NCBI RefSeq assembly: GCF_900143055.1
Contig: NZ_FRCW01000004.1
Span: 310,001 to 374,000 of the forward strand
Length of the DNA stretch: 64,000 nt
Direction: 5' to 3'
Source of the DNA: Fibrobacter sp. UWR3
GTDB lineage: Bacteria; Fibrobacterota; Fibrobacteria; Fibrobacterales; Fibrobacteraceae
Below are positions 24,596 to 35,300 of the stretch, piece after piece (position 1 is the first letter of the stretch; each line of letters opens with the position of its first letter). The notes below the pieces were generated by a model. That model saw nothing but the letters and a program-made list of their open reading frames with translations. It did not search any database and was not told the origin of the DNA. A program made the position numbers and the translations under genes.

Positions 24596-24606
24596 TGGAG
24601 GGCAAG

Positions 24607-27396
24607 ATGAAGATTTTTAAGAAATTGCTCGTTGCCGGCGGTGCCGCTTCCATAGCCTTTACCGCATGCTCTATTGTTGATGAATACGACCAGGAACTGG
24701 TCGACAGGTACGAACAGGCTGTCCAGGACGAGAAGGATTCCGTGAAGCAGGCCGAACAGGATAGGAAGGATTCCATCGCGAACCTCGACTCCGCGACCTG
24801 CCCCGAGACCTTCACGGATACCCGCGACGAAAACGTCTACGACATCGTGCGCATCTACGACCCCGAAGTCGACAGCAAGGCCCGCTGCTGGTTCAAGCAG
24901 AACCTGAAGTACGACGCGAAGGACGATTCCCGCTGCCTCGACGACGACAAGAAGAACTGCAAGGTTTACGGTCGCCTGTACCTGGGTTCCGCAATTAAGA
25001 AGGGCGTGTGCCCCGAGGGTACCCGCGTTTCTACCTCGGAAGACTGGGAACACCTGCTCAAGGTTGTTGACCCCGACGAGAACTCCTCGTACATCCTGAA
25101 GAATGCCGAGGAATGGATTGCCGGCGGCACAGCATCCAAGGCGACCGACAAGTACGGCTTCAGCGCCGTGCCCGGAGGCTTTTACGATGATGACGAGGAA
25201 GAGTACACCGAGGAATTCCACAACGATGGTCACTGGTGGGTCTACTCCAAGGATTCGTTCAAGTACGTGAGGATGTCCGCCGATGATAACCTCTACGAGT
25301 TCAGAACCATCGACGCCTACAACTCCGAAGGCATCGGCCTCTCTGTCCGCTGCGTGCTCGAGTCCAACCACTCCATAGAGGCCGACACTTCTTCCAGTGA
25401 AGGCGACAAGTCCTCGAGTTCCGAAGGGGACGGTGAAGTCAAGAGCTCTTCTTCCGAAGGCTCCTCCGATACCGAGAGCTCCTCTTCCGAAGAAGTCGAC
25501 CCGGAAGATGTCATTGTCCCCCAGAACGACGTGAGCATTGACGGCGTGTCGCAGAAGGGCCCGTTCATCAAGGGTGCAACGGTGAGCGTCTACGAACTGG
25601 ATAACGGTCGCAACCTGAGCCCCAAGGGCACTGCTTTCCCCACGGAAATTACCACCGACGACGGAAAGTTCAAACTCTCCAACCTCAAGCTGAAGTCGCA
25701 GTTCGTGTACCTCGTGGCCGAAGGCTACTACCGCAACGAGGTTACGGGCAAGGGAAGCGTCGCCCCCATAACGCTCCGCGCCGTATCTGACTTGACCAAG
25801 ATGAAGACCATCAACGTGAACCTCCTGACCCATCTGGAATTCTTCCGTGCCGAATACCTCGTGGTGAACAAGGGCATGCGCGTGAGCAAGGCCAAGATCC
25901 AGGCAGACAAGGAAATCTTCAAGAACTTCTTTATCGACGCCACGGAATTCAAGGCTGCCGAAAAGCTCTCCGTCGTAGGCTCCTCCGACGAAGATGCCGC
26001 ATTGCTCGCCCTTTCCGTGATTTTCCAGGGCGACTTTACGGAAGCGCAGTTGACCGATGTCATCAACACCTTCAAAGATGAAATCAAGGACCAGGAAAAG
26101 GGCGAATGGAAGAACGATTCGCTCAAGACTGTGCTTGCCGACTGGGTCGCGAACGCCGAATTCAAGGACCACTTCAAGAGCATCCGCGATAACGTGGAAG
26201 GCTGGGGCCTGGGCAAGCCGGGTAACTTCGAAAAGTACCTGACCAACTTCTGGCTAACCATGTACGAGATGGACCCCTGCACCAGTGCAAGCGAGGGCAA
26301 GATTACCTGGACCGAGAACAAGTACAGCAAGAACAAGAAGGAATCCAAGGCACGCTTTGTTTGCAAGAGCGGCAACTGGGAACTTGCTACCGACCTGGAA
26401 AAGGATACCGAGGGCTGGACTTCCGGTAAGGATGGCCAGGTCAAAAATGGTAAGGTCAATACGGATTCCGTGTATGTGTACGATGGTGCCGCCTGGCGCA
26501 AGGGCAACGTGCTGGATAGCACGCTCGGCATTGGCGCCTGCTATACCAAGGCCAATCGCGACCTCAAGAAGAGCGCTACCGATGGCGAATGGTATATCTG
26601 CGATATGGACAGCGCCAAGTGGGTCAACACCCACAACCTGAATTCGTACTTCGCCAAGTTTACCCCGGACGACAAGATTGCCTTCCTTAATGACACCAAA
26701 ACCGACGTGGTGAACGACACCATGATTGACCCGAGAGACGGCCATGTGTATAGGACGGTCAAGATCTATTACGATAATACCTTTATCGGTAAAAAAGACA
26801 GCCTCATTTGGATGGCCGAAAACTTGAACTACGAACCCAAGCCCACGGACAAGGCCTATGGCCAGTCCTGGTGCTATGGCGACCTGGACTACAACTGTGA
26901 AATTGGTGGCAGGCTTTACAGTTGGACTGGCGCAATGAATCTTGATACCAAGTATTTCGATATAGAGGTAACGTCAAAATATGATGTGATATTCTATAGG
27001 GATGACAATCCTGAACTATCAGAATACGGTGATAACGCTGTGGTAGATAATCTGTGGCATCATCAGGGAATCTGTCCTGATGGCTGGGTTATTCCGTATA
27101 AAGTTTTATCTTCGGAAGAGGTGGATACCTATGGTAAAAACCTTAAAACGGCTCTTCAGAAGGTTTGGAAGAACACGGACAATACGCTTGGATTCTCTGC
27201 GATACCTTCCGGTTACCGTACTGCCGAAGGTTCTTATACTGGGGCTGGCACCAAGTTCGGTATGTGGACATTCAGTAATGATTATGATGCCACCAAGGCG
27301 CTGCTCATGATTATAGATGATGTCGAAGCTTATGTTTATGATGATGTCTCCAAGCATATCGGAGCCTCGGTTCGCTGTATAAAGATACCGGATTAA
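24607..27396 (+). CDS. Large lipoprotein with two FISUMP-like domains
   Basis: 929 aa from ATG 24607, with GGAGGG about 5 nt upstream; an earlier in-frame ATG at 24595 overlaps the previous stop. Lipobox AFTAC (Cys21). Order: coiled charged segment, FISUMP-like domain (to about 255), Ser/Glu linker (260-300), a module opening VSQKGPFIKGATVSVYELDNG (shared with the two 1300-aa lipoproteins), repeated W/C modules with WRKGN, and a C-terminal FISUMP domain with NHHQ-type HHQGICPDGW and SVRCIK. The last 450 bp are more AT-rich. Function unknown; likely cell-surface. Confidence 0.85.
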   Translation: MKIFKKLLVAGGAASIAFTACSIVDEYDQELVDRYEQAVQDEKDSVKQAEQDRKDSIANLDSATCPETFTDTRDENVYDIVRIYDPEVDSKARCWFKQNLKYDAKDDSRCLDDDKKNCKVYGRLYLGSAIKKGVCPEGTRVSTSEDWEHLLKVVDPDENSSYILKNAEEWIAGGTASKATDKYGFSAVPGGFYDDDEEEYTEEFHNDGHWWVYSKDSFKYVRMSADDNLYEFRTIDAYNSEGIGLSVRCVLESNHSIEADTSSSEGDKSSSSEGDGEVKSSSSEGSSDTESSSSEEVDPEDVIVPQNDVSIDGVSQKGPFIKGATVSVYELDNGRNLSPKGTAFPTEITTDDGKFKLSNLKLKSQFVYLVAEGYYRNEVTGKGSVAPITLRAVSDLTKMKTINVNLLTHLEFFRAEYLVVNKGMRVSKAKIQADKEIFKNFFIDATEFKAAEKLSVVGSSDEDAALLALSVIFQGDFTEAQLTDVINTFKDEIKDQEKGEWKNDSLKTVLADWVANAEFKDHFKSIRDNVEGWGLGKPGNFEKYLTNFWLTMYEMDPCTSASEGKITWTENKYSKNKKESKARFVCKSGNWELATDLEKDTEGWTSGKDGQVKNGKVNTDSVYVYDGAAWRKGNVLDSTLGIGACYTKANRDLKKSATDGEWYICDMDSAKWVNTHNLNSYFAKFTPDDKIAFLNDTKTDVVNDTMIDPRDGHVYRTVKIYYDNTFIGKKDSLIWMAENLNYEPKPTDKAYGQSWCYGDLDYNCEIGGRLYSWTGAMNLDTKYFDIEVTSKYDVIFYRDDNPELSEYGDNAVVDNLWHHQGICPDGWVIPYKVLSSEEVDTYGKNLKTALQKVWKNTDNTLGFSAIPSGYRTAEGSYTGAGTKFGMWTFSNDYDATKALLMIIDDVEAYVYDDVSKHIGASVRCIKIPD

Positions 27397-27418
27397 TTCA
27401 ATCCATAGGAGATTCACG

Positions 27419-30400
27419 ATGGATGCCCTCGCAAAATTCGCTTACCTCCTTGCCGCAATAGCGCTTGCCTTCGGGCTCTCTGCCTGCGGTGACGATATCA
27501 CCGAAATCAACGCGAACGTTGGCGCGGTCAAGTCCAGCGACGACCTGCCTGCGTGTACTGAAGACATTGCCGGGCAGACTGTATACATCAAGGAAACTCA
27601 CGAGTTCCTGGGTTGCGACGGCAAGGAATGGCAGGCTCTGAGTGCAAACACGGTGAACGTGGGCGACAACGTTTGTACCTCCACGAGCCTCAGCGACGGC
27701 ACGGGCTTCGAGATTTTCTGTAATGGGGAATCCATCGGCACGGTGAAGAACGGCAAGGACGGTGCAGATGGCAAGGACGGCGCGAAGGGCGACCCGGGCG
27801 AAGCTGGAAAGGACGGCGCACCTGGTGCGAAGGGCGAGAAAGGTGACGATGGCGCACCTGGCACGAACGGAACAAATGGCAAGGACGGAGCGCCGGGTAC
27901 GGACGGTAAGGACGGCGCCAACGGCACCGGCTGTGTCATAAAGGAATCCACTGCATTGACCGCGACCATTGCTTGCGGCTCCGAAACGTTCACGATGGAT
28001 TTGACGGGCTACGTGGATGTTCCCGAAGAATGCGACCCCACTGACTCCGCCTGCACAGTGCCCGAAGGCGAGGTGCAACTTGGTGGCGTGAGCCAGAAGG
28101 GTCCGTTTGTCAGCGGTACGGATGTTACGGCGTACGAACTCGAGAACGGCAAGTCCCTCAAGCAGACGGGCAAGACGTTCGGCGGCAAGATCGAGAACAA
28201 GGACGGTTCCTTCAACATCAGGACCGTCAAGCTCAGGAGCACCTACACCTACCTTGTTGCAGACGGCTTCTACCGCAACGAGGTTACGGGCAAGAACAGT
28301 ACTGCGACCATCAAGCTCCGTGCCCTCACGAACCTGGACGGCCGCCGCACGGCGAACATCAACCTGGTGACCCACCTGGAATACGATCGCGTGCAGCGCC
28401 TCGTGACCAAGGAAAACATGTCTGTGCCTGCCGCAAAGCGTGCAGCGGAAAGGGAAATTTTCACCGCGTTCGGCATCGATGGCGACGGTTTCAAGGGGTA
28501 CGCGGAAGACTTCAACATCCTCAAGGAAGGCGAAGGCAACGGCGAACTGCTTGCTATTTCCGCGATGCTCCAGGGTGACCGCAACGAGTCCGAGCTCACT
28601 GCCCTTTTGGCCGCACTGAGTGTTGACCTGGGCGACAATGGTGTGTGGGACGATTCCCTGCGCCGTGCTCAGGTTGCCGACTGGGCGATGAAGACTGACT
28701 TTGATGGCCGTCTAGCCACTATCCGTGCGAACGTGGAAGGCTGGAAGCTTGCCGAGAGCGCGGCCCCCGCGTTCGAACAGCACGTGACGAACTTCTGGAT
28801 GCAGGAACTCGGCGCAGGCGAGTGCACCGTCGATAACGAGGGCGCGCTCTTTGCTGTGAAGAACAATCACTCCGCCTACTACGCCGCGAATGACTCTGCG
28901 TACACCGATGGCGACAGCAGCCTGGTGCGCTTGATTTGCGCGGCTTCCGGCGATTCTTATGCATGGAGATTTGCGACGGACTCCGAGAAGGATGTTGCGG
29001 CACTTGCAGGTGATGCGGACGAAGGCTCTGCTGCAAACGGCAAGATCAACACGAGCTTCGTGTATGTGAAGGAAAATGGCGACTGGCGTCGTGGCACCGA
29101 ACTTGATGCCTCCCTTGACGCCGCCTGCGTTGCTGATAACAAGGGCATGACCGACAGCCTCATTGTAAAGCACGAACCTGTGTGGTATATCTGCGACAAA
29201 GACGATGCTGCGTCCGATTCCTATGCATGGCGTGAGGCGACAACAACAGAAGCGGATACCGCGCTCTTCGGCACCCCCGGCGAAGGCGACCCGATTGTCA
29301 GAATTGGTAACGTGAATAAGTCGCACTATTATGTTTTTGAGGATAATAAGTGGCGTTTTGGAACGGCGGAAGACATTGTTGAAGGACTTGGTGCGTGTAC
29401 AGAAAGTAATCTTGGAAAGGTTCGACAGATGGCGTATGCAACTGGTACTAAAAATGGCTGGTATCGCTGTTCGAACGATAAGGCCGTGACTGTAGAAGGC
29501 GCTTTGGTTATTAACTCTTGGCGCGAAGCTACTGATTTTGAAAAGGATACCGTCGGATGGAATCTTAACGCTCCTTCTAGTGATACCGTAAGAGCCGGGA
29601 CCGTCAATAATGACATTTATTACGTTTATGATATATCCGCAAATAAATGGCGCAGAGGTAATTCTCTTGACAATGATTCAGAACTTGGCCCGTGTACTAA
29701 GGCTAAACTAAATAAAGTTGCCACAAGTGTAGATGGTAACTCATACAAATGTGCTGCCAATAATGCAGTTGACGCTAATTTGCAGCCTTATTCTTGGCGC
29801 CCTGCAACCAATGTAGAGGTAAATACGTGGAGTCTTAGTTGCTGGTGGCCGAATTATGTTCATAGAGGTTTGGTTGACCGTGATATGTTCTTTGTATGCA
29901 CAAATGTGTCAGATGAAGCATGGCGTGAGATGACGATAGCGGAAATGGATACATTGGGAATTGGAATTTCTACAGACAAGTATAAATTAAGTAGAGTTAC
30001 AAAAACATGGTATAGGAATGGAATGGTCGTGAGCCCTGACGAGCAGGACTTTATAACATCTGTTAAATCGGCTGTTGTGGAATTGAATTCTGATAAAGAT
30101 ACTATTCAATATCTGGTTGGAGAAGCGTACTCTAGCCCGCAAGATGGTCAGCTTATAACAGGTTATATTACGTCAAAAGTCTATACTTATGATTCGTGGC
30201 AAGATAAATGGCGGTATTTGTCTGTGCCGAGCCAGCGCACATTGGCTCAGGGGATTGGTGCTGGATGTACAAAGAAAATGGCTAATACAGGTTATGGTTT
30301 TGATGGAACGAATTATTTGTATCCGAAGGGTGTTGTAAAACAAAACAGTACTACAAGTAAGTGGTATTTGTGTAAGTACAATGAAAAAACGGACGACTAT

Positions 30401-31324
30401 GTTTGGACTGTAGCAAGTGACGCAAGATGGCAGACTTATGGTAATATGTGCTATAAAAATACAAGGTATGCTTATACGGGGAAACTGGCAAATGAAAATG
30501 TGTACGCTTATGTTTGTGATGCAGATACCTTCAGGACGCTAACCCGGTCTGAACAATGGGCGCTAGATAATAATAAAGATGGAAGCACTATGAATATTAG
30601 ATGCTCAAAGGATGATGAAAATTCAACGATTGTTGCAAAAAATGTTCTAACTAAGTTTGTTTGCAAGAATGGTCTGTATGTTTGGAATGGAGAATCTAAA
30701 TACTTCCATAATTCTCTTGCAATAAGTGAAGGAAGCGGTAGATCGTGGTACGGAAGTGCTGTCGGCATCAGTAACTTGATTTGGACTGCGGAAAATGTAC
30801 ACTGGGAATGGCCGACTAGTAGTGGCCCTTATTTGGTATCATCTGTTGTGGACGGAGATACGGCTGTTGTTACAACATATTTCAACAGAGATTTGGGAAC
30901 AAGTAAGTGTGCAGAAATAACGAGTGAAGACTACTCTTGGGATGATTTTCATTTGGCAAGTTATGATGAATGGGAACAACTGTATGGGCAAGATGTAAAA
31001 GAGCCGCTGGAATTAAAGTCAGTAAGTAAATGGAAGAACGCCCCAGGGACAAATTCATCATTCTTTGGAATGGAACCTTCTGGTAATACATATTGGACGA
31101 CAGGGAATGCTTTTATGTGGTATGGTTCAAGCTCTCGCCCGACATCGGTTGGTTCTGTTTCTCTTATCGAAAGTAGCGCTTTGTTTTTAACTCGTGACGG
31201 AAACTACCATATCCTTTATAATGAAGAGCATAATACGTTCAGTGATGTGAGTGCATCTAAGGTGAAATGGGGCGCCATACGCTGTGTTTCTGTTGGTGTT
31301 CCTGCCCCTCCCACTAGAAACTAA
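27419..31324 (+). CDS. Giant lipoprotein with collagen-like repeats, copy 1
   Basis: 1301 aa. Lipobox GLSAC (Cys23); AGGAG 7 nt before the ATG. A collagen-like Gly-X-Y tract rich in GKDG and GAPG lies at about 111-170, then the VSQKGPFVSGTDVTAYELENG module (about 220-330), a helical domain, and four or more tandem modules of about 75 residues with pattern W-Y-C ... WR-AT--E-DT ... G-VN ... WR-GT. It ends in a degenerate FISUMP-like domain (WTAENVHWEW ... IRCVSVG). From about 29300 the codons become distinctly AT-rich. Its first two thirds closely match 32327-36181. Confidence 0.85.
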   Translation: MDALAKFAYLLAAIALAFGLSACGDDITEINANVGAVKSSDDLPACTEDIAGQTVYIKETHEFLGCDGKEWQALSANTVNVGDNVCTSTSLSDGTGFEIFCNGESIGTVKNGKDGADGKDGAKGDPGEAGKDGAPGAKGEKGDDGAPGTNGTNGKDGAPGTDGKDGANGTGCVIKESTALTATIACGSETFTMDLTGYVDVPEECDPTDSACTVPEGEVQLGGVSQKGPFVSGTDVTAYELENGKSLKQTGKTFGGKIENKDGSFNIRTVKLRSTYTYLVADGFYRNEVTGKNSTATIKLRALTNLDGRRTANINLVTHLEYDRVQRLVTKENMSVPAAKRAAEREIFTAFGIDGDGFKGYAEDFNILKEGEGNGELLAISAMLQGDRNESELTALLAALSVDLGDNGVWDDSLRRAQVADWAMKTDFDGRLATIRANVEGWKLAESAAPAFEQHVTNFWMQELGAGECTVDNEGALFAVKNNHSAYYAANDSAYTDGDSSLVRLICAASGDSYAWRFATDSEKDVAALAGDADEGSAANGKINTSFVYVKENGDWRRGTELDASLDAACVADNKGMTDSLIVKHEPVWYICDKDDAASDSYAWREATTTEADTALFGTPGEGDPIVRIGNVNKSHYYVFEDNKWRFGTAEDIVEGLGACTESNLGKVRQMAYATGTKNGWYRCSNDKAVTVEGALVINSWREATDFEKDTVGWNLNAPSSDTVRAGTVNNDIYYVYDISANKWRRGNSLDNDSELGPCTKAKLNKVATSVDGNSYKCAANNAVDANLQPYSWRPATNVEVNTWSLSCWWPNYVHRGLVDRDMFFVCTNVSDEAWREMTIAEMDTLGIGISTDKYKLSRVTKTWYRNGMVVSPDEQDFITSVKSAVVELNSDKDTIQYLVGEAYSSPQDGQLITGYITSKVYTYDSWQDKWRYLSVPSQRTLAQGIGAGCTKKMANTGYGFDGTNYLYPKGVVKQNSTTSKWYLCKYNEKTDDYVWTVASDARWQTYGNMCYKNTRYAYTGKLANENVYAYVCDADTFRTLTRSEQWALDNNKDGSTMNIRCSKDDENSTIVAKNVLTKFVCKNGLYVWNGESKYFHNSLAISEGSGRSWYGSAVGISNLIWTAENVHWEWPTSSGPYLVSSVVDGDTAVVTTYFNRDLGTSKCAEITSEDYSWDDFHLASYDEWEQLYGQDVKEPLELKSVSKWKNAPGTNSSFFGMEPSGNTYWTTGNAFMWYGSSSRPTSVGSVSLIESSALFLTRDGNYHILYNEEHNTFSDVSASKVKWGAIRCVSVGVPAPPTRN

Positions 31325-31344
31325 CGCCTGGTATAAGATAATGC

Positions 31345-31376
31345 AGACAAAAGCCTCCCTCGGGAGGCTTTTGTCT
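31345..31376. terminator. Bidirectional terminator
   Basis: A perfect 14-bp stem (AGACAAAAGCCTCC with its complement) and CTCG loop between the lipoprotein and the converging Rpn-like gene. Confidence 0.85.
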
Positions 31377-31407
31377 TAAAATGGGCTGCTGTTGAATTGC
31401 TGTGAGG

Positions 31408-32121
31408 TTAGTTTTTTTCTTTGAAACGTTCTTTGGAAAGATGTGAAAAATGGGCTGCTTCGTCAGCCGTGATTTTACCGGCATCAATCAATGTTTGTGC
31501 GAAATCGCAGATTCGATTGTTTGCCTCTTCTTCCTCGACTTCGGCGATGGACTTGTAGCCGTAAACTTCGCTGCATTTTTTGAAATCCATTTTGAACTGC
31601 TCCTTGGCATCACCGTTGAACCACTGCTTCAAATATACAAAAGTTTGCGACAAAAGGTCTTCCGCTTCATTGCGGGGGAGAGACTTGAGCCCTGCCATTG
31701 CCGCTTTCAGGTATTTCTTGAGTTTTTCTCCGTTAAAAACATACTTTAGGGCGACCAGTGCGAGTGCAATTTTCGGCGAAATTTGCGGAATTTCATAATC
31801 CTCGAAAATCTCGCTCACGTCTACGACTTCCAACAGGAACGGAAGGCCAATTCTGTGATAGTATTCGGGATAGTTCGGAAACATGACTTCTTTTTCAATG
31901 CGCCAAGGATCTTTTCCATTGTAAAGGACGATGGCGAGTGTCGGAATGTTCTTTTGATTGCGAACCATGATCTGGAACCAATACTTGACCAGTTGCGGAA
32001 CAATTCCTGATTCGGGATAACTCTTGTGTTCCTCAATGATGCCGACGAGCAGTTCCGCTGTTCGTGCGGGATCCTTCAGCACCGAGCGAACGTAGGAATC
32101 GTGCGAAAAATTATGTTTCAT
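31408..32121 (-). CDS. Rpn-family (Transposase_31, PD-(D/E)XK) protein with internal deletion
   Basis: 237 aa. The N-terminal [16 protein letters not shown] and the [19 protein letters not shown] block match the RpnA/YhgA-like family of recombination-promoting nucleases. Family members normally have about 50 residues between these blocks, including the catalytic Asp; here they are nearly joined, so one catalytic residue appears lost. The frame is otherwise intact, with a normal helical C terminus. It lies between the two duplicated giant lipoprotein genes. Confidence 0.75.
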   Translation of the reverse strand: MKHNFSHDSYVRSVLKDPARTAELLVGIIEEHKSYPESGIVPQLVKYWFQIMVRNQKNIPTLAIVLYNGKDPWRIEKEVMFPNYPEYYHRIGLPFLLEVVDVSEIFEDYEIPQISPKIALALVALKYVFNGEKLKKYLKAAMAGLKSLPRNEAEDLLSQTFVYLKQWFNGDAKEQFKMDFKKCSEVYGYKSIAEVEEEEANNRICDFAQTLIDAGKITADEAAHFSHLSKERFKEKN

Positions 32122-32230
32122 AAAGTGCCTCAGTTTGTATTTTTTCCATGCCTATATAGTTGCAAGATTCATGCCAAAACAAAAAAGCCTTTTTTGAACG
32201 AAAAACGGCATGCTCAGGAAGGAATACCTA

Positions 32231-32272
32231 GTGATTAATCGATTAAATCACTGATTTATCGATTTTAATCAG
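32231..32272. promoter_or_regulatory. Two tandem palindromes with ATCGAT centres
   Basis: GTGATTAATCGATTAAATCAC (21 bp, written here as its two half sites GTGATTA/TAAATCAC) at 32231-32251 is followed directly by CTGATTTATCGATTTTAATC plus AG at 32251-32272. They lie between divergent genes and look like adjacent binding sites for a dimeric regulator. Confidence 0.65.
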
Positions 32273-32326
32273 TAGCGAAAAGTTGTGCATTTATTACATT
32301 TTCCTTATATAAAAAGGAGCCGTCCT

Positions 32327-35300
32327 ATGAAGTGTTTAAATTGCCTGTCACCCTGGAGCCGCTTGGCGGCGATAGGGTCCATTGCCTTCGGGCTTTCTGC
32401 CTGTGGTGACGAAGTTACCGAACAGATATACACCAACATGGGTGCGGTGGAATCGAGCAAGGACTTGCCCGAGTGCACCAAGGATATTGCTGGCCAGACG
32501 GCTTACGTCACGGAAACCCACGAGTTCCTGGGTTGCGATGGCAAGGAATGGCAGACTCTGAGCGCCAATACGGTGAACGTGGGCGACAACGTTTGTTCCT
32601 CTACGAGCCTCAGCGACGGCACGGGTTTCGAGATTTTCTGTAACGGGGAATCCATCGGCATGGTGAAGAACGGCAAAGATGGTGCTGACGGCAAGGATGG
32701 TTCGGACGGTAAGGACGGCGCGAAGGGCGACCCGGGCGAAGCTGGCAAAGACGGCGAACCTGGTGCAAAGGGCGACAAGGGCGACGACGGCGCACCTGGC
32801 ACGAACGGAACCGACGGTACGAACGGCAAGGACGGCGCCAACGGTACCGGCTGTATCATAAAGGAATCCACTGCATTGACCGCGACCATTGCCTGCGGTT
32901 CGGAAACATTTACGATGGACCTCACGGGCTATGTGGACGTACCCGAAGAATGCGACACCACCGACGTCGCTTGCACCGTGCCTGAAGGCGAGGTGCAACT
33001 TGGTGGCGTGAGCCAGAAGGGTCCGTTTGTTTCTGGCACGGATGTCACTGCTTATGAATTGGAAAACGGCAAGTCCCTCAAGCAGACTGGCAAGACGTTC
33101 GGCGGCAAGATCGAGAACAAGGACGGTTCCTTCAACATCAGGACAGTCAAGCTCAGGAGCACCTACACCTACCTTGTTGCCGACGGTTTTTACCGCAACG
33201 AGGTTACGGGCAAGAACAGTGCGGCTACAATCAAGCTCCGTGCCCTCACGAACCTGGATGGCCGCCGTACAGCGAACATCAACCTGGTGACCCACCTGGA
33301 ATACGACCGCGTGCAGCGCCTCGTGACCAAGGAAAACATGTCTGTGCCTGCCGCAAAGCGTGCAGCGGAAAGGGAACTCTTTAGGACTTTCGGCATCGAT
33401 GGCGACGGTTTCAAGGGGTACGCGGAAGACTTCAACATCCTCAAGGAAGGCGAAGGCAACGGCGAACTGCTTGCTATTTCCGCGATGCTCCAGGGTGACC
33501 GCAACGAGTCCGAGCTCACTGCCCTTTTGGCCGCACTGAGCGTTGACCTGGGCGACAACGGTAAGTGGGACGATTCCCTGCGCCGTGCACAGGTTGCCGA
33601 CTGGGCGATGAAGGCTGACCTTGATGGCCGTCTAGCCACTATCCGTGCGAACGTGGAAGGCTGGAAACTTGCCGACAGCAAGGCTCCCGCGTTCGAACAG
33701 CACGTGACGAACTTCTGGATGCAGGAACTCGGCGTGCCCGCCTGTACCGGGGATAACGAAGGTGCGCTGTTCGCCACAAAGAATGCAAAGTCCGCCTACT
33801 ACGCCGCGAACGATTCCGTGTACACCGACGGCGACAGCAGCCTGGTGCGTTTGATTTGCGACGCCTCCGGCGAAACTCCCGCATGGCGATATGCGGCTGA
33901 CCTCGAGAAGGATGTTGCGGCACTTGCAGGTGATGCGGACGAAGGCTCTGCTGCAAACGGCAAGATCAACACGAACTTCGTGTACGTGACGGAAAATGGC
34001 GCTTGGCGCCGCGGCACCGAACTCGATGCAAAGTTCGAAGCCTGTGTAAACGAAATCAAGAACACCACCACGTTTACGGCCGATGCGACCGATACCACGT
34101 GGTACATCTGTGCGACGGACGGCAGCAAAATCGGTGACTATGTAATTCCCACGTCTTGGAGGCTCGCCAAGGAAGCAGAGGCCGATACGGCTCAGTTCAG
34201 AATCCCCGAAACCGCGGCAGATTCCATCAAGCAGGGCCACATCAACAAGGGACGTTTCTTTGTTTTCGATGACGGCGTGTGGCGTCGCGGTACCGAGAAC
34301 GATTACCTGTTGCACAAGGTCTGCCTTGACGACATCAAGGGCGAAGTAGTCAAGACATCCGCTGGCCAGTACTACACCTGTACGGATGAGGCGAAAATCC
34401 TATCCGATGGTGCGATTGTCAGTAAAACCTGGCGAAACTCTACCGCCGAGGAGGCCGACAACTACTTTACCGAGAATCCTGACCAGGAAGGTGCGGTAAA
34501 GCAGGGTGACATGGATAAGAGTCGCGTCTACGTCTTTGAAAATGGCGAGTGGCGTCGTGGTACGAACCTTGACCTGATTCTTGACGAAGGTTGCATCGCT
34601 GTAAAGGAAGGTACAATCAGGGTTCGGGACAACAAGTATTATTACACGTGCTCTACAGAAAAAACTGTAGAAAATGGTGTTGAAATTGCAAATGCCTGGC
34701 GCGCTTCAACGGCTGAAGAGGCTGATATTTATGGTTGGTCCGCCCCGACTTCAAGGGCTGATTCTGTGAGAAAAGGTAACATAGACCATTCGCATTACTA
34801 TGCTTATAGGAATAATGCGTGGGTTGATGCGTCGTACTACGAAATGGACGCATATCCGCTTTCGGCTACGGCAGCGGTAGGTACATATTCCGCAGGTGCG
34901 GTGAATACGAACCTGCATTATGTGATGGATTCTTATGGATGGAGACCTGCGACTGATTTGGAGAACTCCGGTCTCGAGGCTTGTACGCAGGCTCAAAAGA
35001 ACAATGTCAAGCAGAGCAATGGCGGTACTGCTGATGACTGGTACAAATGCGTTAACGAATTCTCTACGAGTATCGATGGATTTGTGGTTACATATAACTG
35101 GCGAAAGGCGAAAGACATTGAAAAGGATACCGTGGGCTGGGGTGCTTATAGCTATTCAACGGGTGATGTCAAGAATGGAAAGGTAAATGCGAATTTGACT
35201 TACGTTCGCCAAAACCTTACATGGAGACATGGAACTGCCTTGGATAGCATCTTTAAGAAAGCTGGCTATAGAGCATGTACGACAAACAACGATACCTTGA

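Noticed and set aside
32283-32311. TTGTGC-N17-TATATA promoter directly before the second giant lipoprotein
   Set aside because: Transcription from it would start inside the ribosome binding site at 32315-32319, so it is unlikely to be the working promoter as it stands.
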